This document shows positions 9,191 to 18,089 of a stretch of 64,000 nt of DNA, piece after piece. Location of the stretch: positions 62,001-126,000 of the forward strand of contig NZ_BOLN01000006.1 of NCBI RefSeq assembly GCF_016861655.1. Reading direction: 5' to 3'. Both the position numbers and the translations under genes were made by a program. Each line of letters starts with the position of its first letter. Position 1 is the first letter of the stretch. The DNA comes from Levilactobacillus lanxiensis. GTDB lineage: Bacteria > Bacillota > Bacilli > Lactobacillales > Lactobacillaceae. The notes under the pieces were generated by a model, which searched no databases, was not told the DNA's origin, and worked only from the letters and a program-made list of their open reading frames with translations.

Positions 9191-10119
9191 TGGCAGAATT
9201 TTTAATTGGTTCACACGTGAGCATGAAGGGCAAGGACATGTTGTTGGGGTCCGCCCAGGAGGCCGCCAGCTTTGGTGAAAATGTGTTCATGATCTACACG
9301 GGGGCGCCCCAGAACACGCGGCGCAAACCCATTGACGAGCTGAACATTGATGCGGGAAAGGCCTATATGGCGGATCACCAGCAACGGGCCGTCGTTGTCC
9401 ACGCGCCCTACGTGGTGAACCTGGGCAACACGACCAAGCCACAGAACTATGGCTTTGCCGTGGAATTCCTGACGGCGGAGGTCCACCGCGCCGCCGCCCT
9501 GGGGGCTACCCAAATCGTCCTGCACCCGGGCGCACACGTGGGCGCCGGTCCCGACGCGGCCATTGCCCAGATTGCCCAGGGACTTGATGAAATCCTGGCC
9601 GCGGCCACGGAGCCCGTGCAAATTGCGCTGGAGACCATGGCGGGCAAGGGCACCGAGGTCGGTCGGACCTTTGAACAACTGGCGGCCATCATGGACGCTA
9701 CCAGTCATAACGACCGTTTGTCGGTGTGCTTTGACACCTGTCATACCAGCGATGCCGGTTACGACATTGCTGGGGACTTTAACGGCGTGCTCGACGAATT
9801 TGACCACGTTATCGGGCTGGACAAGCTCAAGGTGATCCATTTGAACGACTCCAAGAATCCCCAGGGCAGTCACAAGGACCGTCACACCAACATCGGTTAC
9901 GGGACGCTGGGCTTTGACGTCTTAAACGGCGTTGCTCATCATCCCCAACTGACGACGGTGCCCAAGATCATGGAAACGCCGGTGATTGGTCCGGACCGCA
10001 AACACGGCGTCAATCCCCACGGGTATGAAGTCGCCATGCTCAAGGCCCAACGGTTCAATCCGGACCTGGAAGCCGATGCGTTGGCGGCCAAGCCGGTCGA
10101 TGAATTTTTAAAGCGTTAA
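9190..10119 (+). CDS. nfo: Deoxyribonuclease IV (endonuclease IV)
   Basis: AP endonuclease of base excision repair that cuts 5' of abasic sites with a trinuclear zinc centre in a TIM barrel. The 309-residue product has the family boxes: the start with [52 protein letters not shown], and the terminal METP segment, which together supply the zinc-binding His, Asp and Glu residues. It starts inside the stop codon of the preceding transferase and ends at a bidirectional terminator. Its presence in a teichoic acid operon is positional; no functional link is evident. Confidence 0.96.
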   Translation: MAEFLIGSHVSMKGKDMLLGSAQEAASFGENVFMIYTGAPQNTRRKPIDELNIDAGKAYMADHQQRAVVVHAPYVVNLGNTTKPQNYGFAVEFLTAEVHRAAALGATQIVLHPGAHVGAGPDAAIAQIAQGLDEILAAATEPVQIALETMAGKGTEVGRTFEQLAAIMDATSHNDRLSVCFDTCHTSDAGYDIAGDFNGVLDEFDHVIGLDKLKVIHLNDSKNPQGSHKDRHTNIGYGTLGFDVLNGVAHHPQLTTVPKIMETPVIGPDRKHGVNPHGYEVAMLKAQRFNPDLEADALAAKPVDEFLKR

Positions 10120-10121
10120 TC

Positions 10122-10180
10122 AAAAAAGCTGCGATTTCACGCCCACCTTCAGTAAGTGGGAATGAAATCGCATCTTTTAT
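10122..10180. terminator. Bidirectional terminator between nfo and ppsR
   Basis: GCGATTTCACGCCCAC pairs with GTGGGAATGAAATCGC. There is a T-rich tail to the right (CATCTTTTATT) and an A run to the left (CAAAAAAG) that is a T run on the minus strand, so it can serve both converging genes. Confidence 0.9.
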
Positions 10181-10189
10181 TAAATGAGG

Positions 10190-11017
10190 TTAATCGGCCA
10201 GTGGGTGCGGAATCAAATCGTAATCCACACTTTCCATGATCAACGTGGCCGTTTCTTCGATTGATTTATTGGAGACGTCAATCACTAGGCAGCCAATCTT
10301 TTTATAGAGTTTTTGGGCGTAATCCAATTCTTCGGTAATCTTATCCGCATCGGAATAGGCGCTGTCGGCGGGCAATCCGTAAGAGATCATCCGTTCCTGA
10401 CGAATTTTTCGCAGGATGTTGGGCTTGTTTGTCAGACCAAAGATCCGCTTGGGATCGACCTGCCAGAGCTCATCGGGTAACTGCGTCTTAGGCGACAGGG
10501 GCAGGTTGGCGACGCGGAGGTTCCGGTTGGCCAGGAAGAGGGACAGCGGGGTCTTAGACGTCCGGGAAACGCCGAGAATCACGATGTCCGCCTTCAGTAG
10601 ACCGGTCGGGTCCTTCCCATCGTCGTAGGTCACAGCAAATTCCATGGCCGCGATGCGATCGAAGTAGGTGTCGTTCAAATTGTGGACCAGACCGGGCACC
10701 CCTTCTGGCTCCAAACCGGTGGCTTGATGCATGACCGCCATGGCTGGTTGAATGCAATCAAACTGTTGTAATAAATTTTTTGCAGCAAATTCGCGGACCC
10801 GCTGACTTAATTTTGGACTGACTAACGTGTGAAAAATCATCGCACGTTGCTTCTTGGCGAGGTTCAAAATGCCATCCAAAATCGAGTCCGTTTGGATGAA
10901 GGGGAAGCGTTGATAGCTGGCCTGAACCGCGGGGTATTGGGAAACAGCCGTCTGCGCAACGGTGAGGGCGGTTTCACCGGATGAGTCTGAGATAACGAAA
11001 ATTGTAATCTGTTGCAT
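10190..11017 (-). CDS. ppsR: Pyruvate, phosphate dikinase/PEP synthase regulatory kinase-phosphorylase (DUF299)
   Basis: Bifunctional ADP-dependent Thr kinase and Pi-dependent pyrophosphorylase family that switches PPDK or PEP synthase off and on. The 275-residue product has the family start with FVISDSSGETA and the P-loop GVSRTSKT at 149-156, then LSLFLANRN and the conserved GLTNKP segment. Family members in lactobacilli often lack an adjacent PPDK gene, as here, so the real target is unknown. GAGGAG lies upstream of the ATG on the minus strand. It is divergent from rpsU with its own promoter at 11048-11076. Confidence 0.93.
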   Translation of the reverse strand: MQQITIFVISDSSGETALTVAQTAVSQYPAVQASYQRFPFIQTDSILDGILNLAKKQRAMIFHTLVSPKLSQRVREFAAKNLLQQFDCIQPAMAVMHQATGLEPEGVPGLVHNLNDTYFDRIAAMEFAVTYDDGKDPTGLLKADIVILGVSRTSKTPLSLFLANRNLRVANLPLSPKTQLPDELWQVDPKRIFGLTNKPNILRKIRQERMISYGLPADSAYSDADKITEELDYAQKLYKKIGCLVIDVSNKSIEETATLIMESVDYDLIPHPLAD

Positions 11018-11047
11018 GGGCGAGCAACTCCTCTGACGTTTTCTTCT

Positions 11048-11076
11048 AGTGTACCCCGGGAGATAAAACGGTTCAA
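11048..11076 (-). promoter_or_regulatory. Promoter of ppsR
   Basis: On the minus strand TTGAAC and TACACT are separated by exactly 17 bp, 31 nt before the start codon. It is back to back with the rpsU promoter. Confidence 0.6.
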
Positions 11077-11094
11077 ATTTATTTGCTTGTGTTA

Positions 11095-11123
11095 TTGACG
11101 CGGTTTGGGTGTTTATGTATAAT
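11095..11123 (+). promoter_or_regulatory. Promoter of rpsU
   Basis: TTGACG, 17-bp spacer, TATAAT: a near-consensus housekeeping promoter, as expected for a ribosomal protein gene. Confidence 0.88.
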
Positions 11124-11198
11124 AGTTAAGAACCGTTACGCCGGTGGAAGAAATTCTAACCGACGTTATTACTTGTGCTCGGAGGGAGGGAATTTTAT

Positions 11199-11387
11199 AT
11201 GGCAAAGACAGTCGTTCGCAAAAACGAGTCTTTTGACGACGCTCTTCGGCGCTTCAAACGTACGGTTTCCCGTAGCGGTACTTTACAAGAATACCGTAAA
11301 CGTGAATTTTACGAAAAACCAAGTGTGAAGAAAAAGTTAAAATCAGAAGCTGCGCGTAAGCGTAAAGCCAAGAAGAAGCGTTTCTAA
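11199..11387 (+). CDS. rpsU: 30S ribosomal protein S21
   Basis: Small basic protein (62 residues) of the 30S subunit, needed for base pairing with the Shine-Dalgarno region during initiation. [16 protein letters not shown] and the Lys/Arg-rich tail ending KKKRF are diagnostic. GGAGGGAGGG precedes the ATG at 11199; the frame is open upstream but not conserved. It has its own promoter (11095) and terminator (11408-11443). In many relatives yqeY follows directly; here an oppositely oriented oxidoreductase gene separates them. Confidence 0.98.
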   Translation: MAKTVVRKNESFDDALRRFKRTVSRSGTLQEYRKREFYEKPSVKKKLKSEAARKRKAKKKRF

Positions 11388-11407
11388 GCTCTTTTTGCAA
11401 AGTTAAC

Positions 11408-11443
11408 AAAAAATCGTTGAACTTAAGGTTCAGCGATTTTTTT
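11408..11443 (+). terminator. Terminator of rpsU
   Basis: AAATCGTTGAAC pairs with GTTCAGCGATTT over a four-base loop, flanked by an A run and a T run, so it may also work on the minus strand for the converging oxidoreductase gene. Confidence 0.92.
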
Positions 11444-11493
11444 GTGCACTTTTTGAATAGTTATTCAACGAATGGATGAATACACGAAAATAG

Positions 11494-12534
11494 TTAGTCA
11501 GAGCCGCTTTCGTTGGTCAAAACGACCTTCCCAATCATCCGGTTGGATTCGACCAATTCGTGAGCGGTCCGTAAATTAGCCGCATCAATGGGTGATAGGG
11601 TCTTGGTCAGGGTCGTGACGATTTGACCGCTGTCGACCAACTGGGCCACCCGCGTCAGGATGTCGTGTTGGCTCAGCATATCCGGCGTGCCGAAGTAGGA
11701 CTTGGTGAACATCCACTCCCAGGCGAAGGTCGCGCGCTTTTGCTTCAACGCACGCAGGTCGATGGGCGTGTCACTCCCAGTGATGGACACGATGGACCCA
11801 CTGGGCACAATCAGCGACACGATTTCCGGCCAGTGCTGGTTCAGGTTGCTTAACTCTAAGATGTAATCAACGGTCGGGTACCCGAGGGCCTGGACCTGAG
11901 GCACCAAATCTTCCCGGTGGTTAACGACGTGATCTGCGCCGTGGTCCTGCGTCCAGGCAATCGTCTCTGGTCGTGAGGCCGTGGCGATGACGGTCAGACC
12001 GGCCAGATGGGCGAACTGGGTGGCCATTGAGCCGACACCCCCCGCACCGTTGATGATCAGGATCGTCTTGCCGGCGTTGGCCTGAGGGGTGTCGACGTCG
12101 ATGTGCATTTGTTCAAACAAGGCTTCCCACGCGGTCAGGGAGGTCAGGGGTATTGCGGCCATTTCAGCGGGGGATAATTTTTCCGGTGCGGGGCCCACGA
12201 TGCGTTCGTCCACTAAATGGTACTCGCTGTCCGTTCCTGGCCGTTTGAAGGAGCCGGCGTACCAGACGCGGTCGCCGGGCTGAAACAGGCTGACAGCGTC
12301 ACCCACGGCGTCCACAATGCCGTAAGCATCAAAGCCGAGGACCTTGGGTGTTGGCAACACGCCGGTCGTCCCGCGGCGCACGGCGGTGTCAACGGGGTTG
12401 ACCGAGGTGGCCACCACCTTGACGAGCAAATCGTGGCCAGTCGGGGTGGGTTTCGGCTCGAAGAATTCGGTCAAGCTAGTATCGTCTGTGATGGGTAATT
12501 TCTGAGTAAAACCAATTGCCCGCATATCTGTCAT
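11494..12534 (-). CDS. Zinc-type alcohol dehydrogenase-like / quinone oxidoreductase family protein
   Basis: MDR-superfamily NADPH-dependent oxidoreductase of 346 residues. The N-terminal GroES-like domain includes VLGFDAYGIVDAVGD, and the Rossmann fold carries the AGGVGSMATQFAHLAG nucleotide-binding loop near residue 165. The cysteine cluster of structural-zinc alcohol dehydrogenases is absent, so it groups with the zinc-independent quinone reductase/ZADH branch. The substrate cannot be told. AAAGGA precedes the first Met; Met4 is an alternative start. It is a single gene inserted between rpsU and yqeY, transcribed against both. Confidence 0.85.
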   Translation of the reverse strand: MTDMRAIGFTQKLPITDDTSLTEFFEPKPTPTGHDLLVKVVATSVNPVDTAVRRGTTGVLPTPKVLGFDAYGIVDAVGDAVSLFQPGDRVWYAGSFKRPGTDSEYHLVDERIVGPAPEKLSPAEMAAIPLTSLTAWEALFEQMHIDVDTPQANAGKTILIINGAGGVGSMATQFAHLAGLTVIATASRPETIAWTQDHGADHVVNHREDLVPQVQALGYPTVDYILELSNLNQHWPEIVSLIVPSGSIVSITGSDTPIDLRALKQKRATFAWEWMFTKSYFGTPDMLSQHDILTRVAQLVDSGQIVTTLTKTLSPIDAANLRTAHELVESNRMIGKVVLTNESGSD

Positions 12535-12565
12535 ATTAAAATCGTCCTTTCTTGTCGTTAATTTC

Positions 12566-12593
12566 AGGATACCATTTTACCCGTGAATGACAA
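12566..12593 (-). promoter_or_regulatory. Probable promoter of the oxidoreductase gene
   Basis: On the minus strand TTGTCA and TATCCT are 16 bp apart, 31 nt from the start codon. Confidence 0.45.
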
Positions 12594-12712
12594 TCATGTT
12601 GGTCCGGACCAGAGGCGGCGAGCGCACAAGCAAAAATTAGCAGTGAATACCTGACGTTCGTTGGAAATAGGTGTAAACTTAATGGTAATTACAACTTTTA
12701 GGAGGAAACACA

Positions 12713-13159
12713 ATGAGTTTAGAAACCCAACTCAACACTGATTTAAAGACGGCCATGAAGGCCCACGATAAGCTTTCCTTGAACGTTATCCGGATGATGA
12801 AGGCTGCTTTGACCAACGAAAAGGTCAAGCAAGGTCACGACTTAAGCGAAGACGAAGAATTAACGATCGTTTCCCGCGAGTTGAAGCAACGCAAGGAATC
12901 CATGGCAGAATTTGCCAAGGGTAACCGCGATGATTTGGTCGAAGGCGTGAAGGCTGAAATCGCCATCGTTGAAAAGTATGCGCCTAAGCAATTGAGCGAA
13001 GACGACATTGCGAAGATCGTTGCCGACAGCATTGCTAAGGTCTCCGCTAGCGGCATGGGCGACTTCGGTAAGGTCATGGGCGTTGTGATGCCCCAAGTTA
13101 AGGGCAAAGCCGACGGTGCCATCGTCAACAAGACGGTTAAGGCGCAGTTAAACAAGTAG
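12713..13159 (+). CDS. yqeY: GatB/YqeY domain-containing protein
   Basis: Small helical protein of 148 residues whose C-terminal domain resembles the tRNA-binding tail of GatB. Typical features are SLETQLNTDLKTAMKAHD at the start and the end with GKVMGVVMPQVKGKADG. The family is thought to assist tRNA-dependent amidation or aminoacylation, but no defined role is established. TAGGAGGAAACACA precedes the ATG. No hairpin with a T run follows directly; repeat copy D (minus orientation) begins 14 nt after the stop and a terminator-like hairpin occurs at 13497. Confidence 0.93.
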   Translation: MSLETQLNTDLKTAMKAHDKLSLNVIRMMKAALTNEKVKQGHDLSEDEELTIVSRELKQRKESMAEFAKGNRDDLVEGVKAEIAIVEKYAPKQLSEDDIAKIVADSIAKVSASGMGDFGKVMGVVMPQVKGKADGAIVNKTVKAQLNK

Positions 13160-13172
13160 GCGCTTGTCGTTT

Positions 13173-13360
13173 CGTTCCCGGCGGTGCGCTCAAGGTGGCC
13201 TGCTGTGGGGAACGGCTTCAGCCTGAGGAACGGTCTTCCGCCTCGCTTTTGAGCCTGAGAAGCGGTCTCAAAAGTCGTCCCGTGGTCTAAACTGAGAAAA
13301 TCGCTCAGTTAAGGCCACCGACACAGCTGGCCACCTTGGCCCACCTCTGGTCACTGAGAC
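13173..13360 (-). repeat. Structured intergenic repeat, copy D
   Basis: Minus-strand copy. It begins GTCTCAGTGACCAGAGG and ends CCGCCGGGAACG. The outer stem pairs GGTGGGCCAAGGTGGCC with GGCCACCTTGAGCGCACC. The inner GCTGTG/CACAGC pairing, a CTGAG...CTCAG hairpin and a CCGTTCCTCAGG loop are kept. It starts just after the yqeY stop. Confidence 0.8.
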
Positions 13361-13496
13361 TGGTGCTGACAGTTTAACTGGCGAACCGGTCTTGGTTCGT
13401 GCTGGCAAGGTTAGCTTGTCGGTGAACGCACGAGGTGTAATCTACAAATAAATTAAATTGTTGCTGGTGGCGTTCGTCAGAAAATGCTGCCAATGG

Positions 13497-13529
13497 GGCC
13501 GCTGCGAGTTTTTCGTGGTGGCCTTTTTT
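13497..13529 (+). terminator. Intrinsic-terminator hairpin directly before the acetyltransferase ribosome site
   Basis: GGCCGCTGCGAG can pair fully (with G-U pairs) with TTCGTGGTGGCC and is followed by six T. AAGGAGG of the next gene begins 3 nt later. It may end the yqeY transcript or act as an attenuator of the acetyltransferase gene. Confidence 0.65.
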
Positions 13530-13546
13530 CTAAGGAGGATGAGGAC

Positions 13547-14026
13547 GTGTTAACCTATGAACGTGTGACCGAGCTGACACCTGAACAACTAAAGCTAGTA
13601 TTGCTAGCGGATCCCAACCAAGCGCTGGTCGATGCGTACCTGCCGCAAAGTGCCATCTACGCGGCTAGCGATGCGACCGGGCTGGCGGGGATGCTGGTGT
13701 TGAAACGGTTTGCGCCTCGTGTGGTGGAGATTATGGCGATTGCGGTGACCCCCGCTAAGCAACGCCACGGCTACGGACGGGCGCTCCTGACGTTTGCCTA
13801 TCAATGGGCGATTGAGCACGGCTACCGGACGTTACGCATTGCGACCGGGACGACCAGCCTCGCACAGCTGTATTTGTATCAGCAGCAGGGCTTTCGCGTG
13901 ATTGCGGTGGAACCCGACTACTTTACGCAAAACTATCCGCAAACCATCGTGGAAAACGGGGTAATTTTACGTGATCGATTGGTCTTGGAGCGGCCCATTC
14001 ACCTCCCCGAACTGCCGCGTAAGTGA
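13547..14026 (+). CDS. GNAT family N-acetyltransferase
   Basis: Predicted acetyl-CoA-dependent acetyltransferase of 159 residues. The acetyl-CoA loop is recognisable as VTPAKQRHGYGRALL, followed by the LYLYQQQGFRV strand-helix that closes the fold. The substrate is not predictable. The start is GTG at 13547, 8 nt after AAGGAGG at 13532-13538; the open frame further upstream runs through a terminator hairpin. It lies between yqeY and phoH, where most relatives have no extra gene, and is preceded by a terminator abutting its ribosome site. Confidence 0.85.
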   Translation: MLTYERVTELTPEQLKLVLLADPNQALVDAYLPQSAIYAASDATGLAGMLVLKRFAPRVVEIMAIAVTPAKQRHGYGRALLTFAYQWAIEHGYRTLRIATGTTSLAQLYLYQQQGFRVIAVEPDYFTQNYPQTIVENGVILRDRLVLERPIHLPELPRK

Positions 14027-14195
14027 CCCGTCACGACTTTTCGCGCCGAATCCTTTTACAATCCCCGGTGGTATGCTAAAATTTGAGTATTAGAAGTCTG
14101 CGCTATGTTGGGGGACCGGTGCGCCATTGACCGCTAATGTGGAGACCAGGCACAACGCGAAGGACTTAAAATCTAAAGACAAAGGAGCCACCGTA

Positions 14196-15182
14196 TTGAC
14201 TGAGAACGCAACGATTGAAAAAGAGTATATCTTGGAACGCCCTGAGGACGAAGTCGGCCTGTTGGGGACCCAAGATCAGTTTGTCACCATCCTGGAAGAG
14301 GGGCAAAATGTCGTCATCAAGCCCTTCGGCAATTCAATCAAAGTCTCTGGTGCGGCTGAGGCCGTCAACCAAACGCTGGCTATTCTACGCAACATGAGTG
14401 ACCTGTTGGCCAAGGGCATTAAGTTAAACAGTGCCGACGTCATCAGTGCCATGAAGATGGCAAATAAGGGGACCTTGACTTATTTCAAGGATTTTTATAC
14501 TGAAAAATTAATTAACGATGCCAAGGGTCGTGCGGTGCGGGTCAAGAACTTTGGCCAACGCCAGTACATTGATTCCATCAAGCACAATGATATTACCTTC
14601 GGCATTGGGCCTGCCGGGACCGGGAAGACTTACCTGGCCGTGGTCATGGCCGTGGCGGCGTTAAAGCATGGGGATGTGGAAAAACTGATCATTACCCGGC
14701 CAGCCGTTGAAGCTGGTGAAAGTCTCGGGTTCCTGCCTGGGGACTTGAAGGAAAAGGTTGACCCCTACCTGCGGCCAATCTATGATGCCTTGTACGCCAT
14801 CCTGGGCGCCGAACACACGACGCGCTTGATGGACCGTGGCGTAATTGAGATTGCGCCACTGGCCTACATGCGTGGGCGGACGTTGGAGTCGGCTTTCGTC
14901 ATTTTAGATGAAGCCCAAAACACGACCAACATGCAGATGAAGATGTTCCTGACGCGGCTGGGCTTTGGCTCAAAGATGATCGTCAACGGGGATATCTCCC
15001 AGATTGACCTGCCGAACAATGCCAAGTCCGGATTAGTTCAGGCCCAACACATCTTGCAAAACGTGTCACACATCAACTTTGTGACCTTTAACTCGGATGA
15101 CGTTGTCCGTCACCCCGTGGTTGCGCGCATCATTAACGCTTACGAAGCCAACGATACTAAACCAAATGGAGCTAAAAAATAA
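14196..15182 (+). CDS. phoH: PhoH family ATPase
   Basis: Cytoplasmic P-loop ATPase of 328 residues linked in Firmicutes to RNA metabolism together with ybeY. The Walker A motif is GPAGTGKT at 138-145 and the Walker B motif is ILDEAQNTT. The upstream part (about 20-110) is the KH-like N-terminal domain of the family. The start is TTG at 14196, 8 nt after AAAGGAG at 14181-14187; the frame extends to 14127 without a better ribosome site. The stop overlaps the ybeY ATG by one base, so the two are translationally coupled. It heads the phoH-ybeY-dgkA-era-recO run. Confidence 0.95.
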   Translation: MTENATIEKEYILERPEDEVGLLGTQDQFVTILEEGQNVVIKPFGNSIKVSGAAEAVNQTLAILRNMSDLLAKGIKLNSADVISAMKMANKGTLTYFKDFYTEKLINDAKGRAVRVKNFGQRQYIDSIKHNDITFGIGPAGTGKTYLAVVMAVAALKHGDVEKLIITRPAVEAGESLGFLPGDLKEKVDPYLRPIYDALYAILGAEHTTRLMDRGVIEIAPLAYMRGRTLESAFVILDEAQNTTNMQMKMFLTRLGFGSKMIVNGDISQIDLPNNAKSGLVQAQHILQNVSHINFVTFNSDDVVRHPVVARIINAYEANDTKPNGAKK

Positions 15183-15670
15183 TGGATCTAGAGATTTACG
15201 ATAAAACCCAAGATGGCGTGCCCGCAAAGCACGTCGACATGATCAAAGACGTTCTGGAATATGCCGGGAAGTACCTGAAGCTGGCAGAAAATACGGAAAT
15301 GTCCGTCACCTTAATGAACAACGAAGATATTCACCGCATTAACAAGCAGTACCGCGGGGTCGACCGGGCCACCGACGTCATCAGTTTTGCGATTGAAGAC
15401 GGCGAGGACGCGGACGATGATTTTCCGTTGGTCATGGACGATGAAATGGCCGCCGAGATTCCCGAAAACATTGGGGATATCTTCGTGTCCATGGATAAGG
15501 TTGAAGAACAAGCGGAGTACCTGGGCCATTCCTACGAACGGGAACTTGGTTTTCTCGTGGTCCACGGCTTCCTGCATTTGAACGGCTACGACCACATGGA
15601 GCCTGCAGATGAGAAGGTCATGTTCAAGCTCCAGGCCGACATTTTAGATGCCTATGGCCTCAAGCGGTAA
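15182..15670 (+). CDS. ybeY: Endoribonuclease YbeY (rRNA maturation factor)
   Basis: Zinc-dependent endoribonuclease needed for 16S rRNA 3' end maturation and ribosome quality control. The 162-residue protein carries the metal site HGFLHLNGYDH near its C terminus and the RATDVISFA segment. ATG at 15182 overlaps the phoH stop, with GGAG 11 nt ahead. Its 3' end overlaps the start of dgkA by about 20 nt. Confidence 0.97.
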   Translation: MDLEIYDKTQDGVPAKHVDMIKDVLEYAGKYLKLAENTEMSVTLMNNEDIHRINKQYRGVDRATDVISFAIEDGEDADDDFPLVMDDEMAAEIPENIGDIFVSMDKVEEQAEYLGHSYERELGFLVVHGFLHLNGYDHMEPADEKVMFKLQADILDAYGLKR

Positions 15671-16052
15671 GCCTACCCGGCAAACGGGGAAAAATCGCGC
15701 CTTTAGCCAGTCGTTAGGCCATGCGTGGGATGGTCTGCGAGCGCTCTTTCATTATGAGCGTAACTTTCGGAAACACTTGGTCGTGGGGAGCCTGGCTGTG
15801 ATTGCCGGGCTCATCTTGCGGCTGAGTCTAAACGAGTGGTTGTGGCTCGTCCTGGCCATCTTCTTGGTATTGATCGCCGAAACGCTCAATACCATTGTGG
15901 AGGCCGTCGTTGATCTGGTCGTGGGGGATACCTACCATGACCTGGCGAAACGGGCGAAGGATGTGGCAGCGGGTGGGGTCTTGATGGCCGCCATCTTTGC
16001 TGTCATCGTCGGCGCGTTAGTGATGTTGCCAGCGTTAGTGCGTTGGTTCTAG
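15648..16052 (+). CDS. dgkA: Diacylglycerol/undecaprenol kinase family protein
   Basis: Small integral membrane kinase of 134 residues. Gram-positive members phosphorylate undecaprenol and so recycle the lipid carrier for wall synthesis. It has a cytoplasmic basic N terminus, three hydrophobic spans and the catalytic region with LIAETLNTIVEAVVD and AKRAKDVAAGGVL. The start overlaps the end of ybeY; ATG at 15648 or ATG at 15654 are both possible, and neither has a strong ribosome site, as expected for coupled translation. Nine nt separate it from era. Confidence 0.92.
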   Translation: MPMASSGKPTRQTGKNRAFSQSLGHAWDGLRALFHYERNFRKHLVVGSLAVIAGLILRLSLNEWLWLVLAIFLVLIAETLNTIVEAVVDLVVGDTYHDLAKRAKDVAAGGVLMAAIFAVIVGALVMLPALVRWF

Positions 16053-16061
16053 GAGGAAAAT

Positions 16062-16967
16062 ATGGATAATCCAGATTACAAATCAGGTTTTGTCGCCATT
16101 GTTGGGCGGCCAAACGTGGGTAAGTCAACGTTTTTGAACCGCGTGATCGGCCAGAAAATTGCCATTATGTCAAACACGGCCCAAACGACCCGGAACAAGA
16201 TTCAAGGCATCTACACGACGGACGAGGCGCAAATCGTCTTCATCGATACGCCCGGGGTTCATAAGCCTAAGAGTAAGTTGGGCGACTACATGGTGCAGTC
16301 AGCCATGTCCGCGTTAAACGAAGTCGATGCCGTTTTGTTCATGGTCAACGCCGCTGAAAAGCGGGGGGCCGGGGACAACTTTATCATCGATCGGTTAAAG
16401 AACGTCAAGGCCCCCGTTTACCTGTTGATCAACAAGATCGACCAGGTTAAGCCAGACGACCTGTTGCCTGTGATGGAACAGTACCAAACGGCACTGGACT
16501 GGAAGGCCGTTTACCCCATCTCAGCCCTCGAAGGGAACAACGTTGACGAGCTGTTGACGGGATTAGTCGACCACATGCCAAATGGGCCACAATACTACCC
16601 AGCTGACCAAGTAACGGATCACCCGGAACGGTTCGTGGTTAGCGAATTGATTCGGGAAAAAATCTTCATGTTGACGCGTGAAGAAGTGCCGCATTCAGTT
16701 GCCGTGGAAATCGAAAGCATGAAGCAAAAGGACGAGGACCACGTGCACATCGAAGCCACGATTATTGTGGAACGGCCGACCCAAAAGGGTATCATGATCG
16801 GTAAGGGCGGTAGTATGCTCAAGAAGATTGGGACCATGGCCCGTCAAGACATCGAACACCTGCTAGGGAGCAAGGTTTACCTCCAGCTGTGGGTCAAGGT
16901 GCAACCTAACTGGCGTGACAAGGCAACCCTGCTGAAGAGTTACGGGTACCGCAAGGACGATTTATAA
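16062..16967 (+). CDS. era: GTPase Era
   Basis: Ribosome-assembly GTPase (301 residues) that binds the 3' end of 16S rRNA through a KH domain. Visible motifs are G1 GRPNVGKS at 15-22, G3 DTPGVH, G4 NKID and the KH GKGG loop followed by MLKKIG. TAGGAGGAAAAT precedes the ATG. It sits in the conserved ybeY-dgkA-era-recO order. Confidence 0.98.
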   Translation: MDNPDYKSGFVAIVGRPNVGKSTFLNRVIGQKIAIMSNTAQTTRNKIQGIYTTDEAQIVFIDTPGVHKPKSKLGDYMVQSAMSALNEVDAVLFMVNAAEKRGAGDNFIIDRLKNVKAPVYLLINKIDQVKPDDLLPVMEQYQTALDWKAVYPISALEGNNVDELLTGLVDHMPNGPQYYPADQVTDHPERFVVSELIREKIFMLTREEVPHSVAVEIESMKQKDEDHVHIEATIIVERPTQKGIMIGKGGSMLKKIGTMARQDIEHLLGSKVYLQLWVKVQPNWRDKATLLKSYGYRKDDL

Positions 16968-16987
16968 ACTAGAAAGTGGGGATGGCT

Positions 16988-17773
16988 GTGGCACGGAATG
17001 TGACTGATTTTCACGGCATCCTCCTTTTTCGCCGGGACTATGCCGAACGGGATTTTCTGATCAAGTTTTTAACGGCGGAGTTTGGCAAGAAAATGTTTCT
17101 GGTGCGTGGCGCCAAGAAAAAGGGCTTCAAGATGGTGGCGGATATCTTGCCATTCACGGTCGGCAGTTATGTCGGTGATATTGCCGACGACGGGCTGTCG
17201 TACATCCGGACGGCCAGAGAGACCAACCAGTATCAAAATATTAGCGGCGACATTTTCAAAAATGCCTATGCCACCTATATCATGAGTCTGGTCGATCAGG
17301 CCTTTCCGGACAGCCAACCACTGCCAGACTGGTATCACCGTGTTCAGCGCGCACTGACCCTGATCGACGATGGGGTGAACCCGTCAATTGTTACCAACAT
17401 CATGGAAATTCAGTTGATGCCAGCCTTTGGGGTCGCGCCGCAGTTACAGGGGTGTGCCATTTGCGGGCGGAATGACCTGCCATTTGACTATTCGGAAAGC
17501 TACGGGGGCCTGTTGTGCCAGCAGCATTGGCAAATGGACCCACGGCGCCTGCACCTGGCTCAACGCACGATTTATTATTTACGTCAGTTCTCCGTGATCG
17601 ACTTGGACCGGGTCCATTCGATCAACGTGAAACCGCAGACGGAGCATGCGCTGCGCCAGCTGATGGATGAAATCTATGATAGTCAGATTGGGGTGCATCC
17701 TAAGAGCAAACGGTTCTTGGATCAGATGCAGTCGTGGTCAGCCCGCCTGATGACACCACCGACGACGGACTAA
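16988..17773 (+). CDS. recO: DNA repair protein RecO
   Basis: Loads RecA on SSB-covered single-stranded DNA together with RecR in gap repair. About 261 residues. The N-terminal OB fold begins NVTDFHGILLFRRDYAE, followed by a helical domain and a cysteine cluster (CAICGRNDLPF ... GLLCQQHW) that usually binds zinc. The best start is GTG at 16988 (MARNVTD); ATG at 16982 is an alternative. In most relatives glyQ follows; here 13 kb of accessory DNA intervenes. Confidence 0.94.
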   Translation: MARNVTDFHGILLFRRDYAERDFLIKFLTAEFGKKMFLVRGAKKKGFKMVADILPFTVGSYVGDIADDGLSYIRTARETNQYQNISGDIFKNAYATYIMSLVDQAFPDSQPLPDWYHRVQRALTLIDDGVNPSIVTNIMEIQLMPAFGVAPQLQGCAICGRNDLPFDYSESYGGLLCQQHWQMDPRRLHLAQRTIYYLRQFSVIDLDRVHSINVKPQTEHALRQLMDEIYDSQIGVHPKSKRFLDQMQSWSARLMTPPTTD

Positions 17774-17847
17774 ACGTTTCGCCTCCGGCCGATACTTGTG
17801 GTAGGTGGCATCGCCAGGGTGACAACATTAAATATAAATAAACAACA

Positions 17848-17896
17848 GAAAATACCGTTCAGCTTTCCATGTTGGAAAGTTCTGAACGGTATTTTT
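17848..17896. terminator. Terminator hairpin after recO (repeat copy 1 of 2)
   Basis: AATACCGTTCAG pairs with CTGAACGGTATT around a loop region of a further TTTCC/GGAAA pairing, followed by TTTTTG. A near-identical copy lies at 18444-18493. Confidence 0.85.
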
Positions 17897-17981
17897 GTGT
17901 AGTATTCGTTTTAAGAAAGCTTTTGATTTTGCATAGCCTTGGTCAGCTCACCTAAGAAAATAAAGGATACACCATTGTCTA

Positions 17982-17990
17982 TGCTATAAT
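17982..17990 (+). promoter_or_regulatory. Extended -10 promoter of the toxin mRNA
   Basis: TGCTATAAT is a perfect extended -10 element. Transcription would begin near 17997, giving a leader of about 95 nt before the toxin start. Confidence 0.6.
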
Positions 17991-18050
17991 TGGCTTCACG
18001 TAGGAAGTTTTAAGGGCGGTGGCTGTCTTTTCCCTTATGAGGTGATGTCT

Positions 18051-18074
18051 ATGGGGACATGGAATAAACTTTGA
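18051..18074 (+). CDS. Seven-residue leader peptide ahead of the toxin (putative)
   Basis: GAGGTGAT at 18039-18046 precedes an ATG that opens MGTWNKL and then stops at TGA 18072-18074. The stop touches AAAGG of the toxin ribosome site, so translation of this leader could open or couple to toxin translation. It is too short for homology; the support is only the ribosome site and position. Confidence 0.35.
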   Translation: MGTWNKL

Positions 18075-18089
18075 AAGGTTTCGCAGTCA

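Noticed and set aside
12595-12640. GGACCAGAGGCGGCGAG near 12603 as a ninth repeat copy
   Set aside because: Only about 12 bases match the 5' consensus; no core or 3' arm follows, so chance cannot be excluded.
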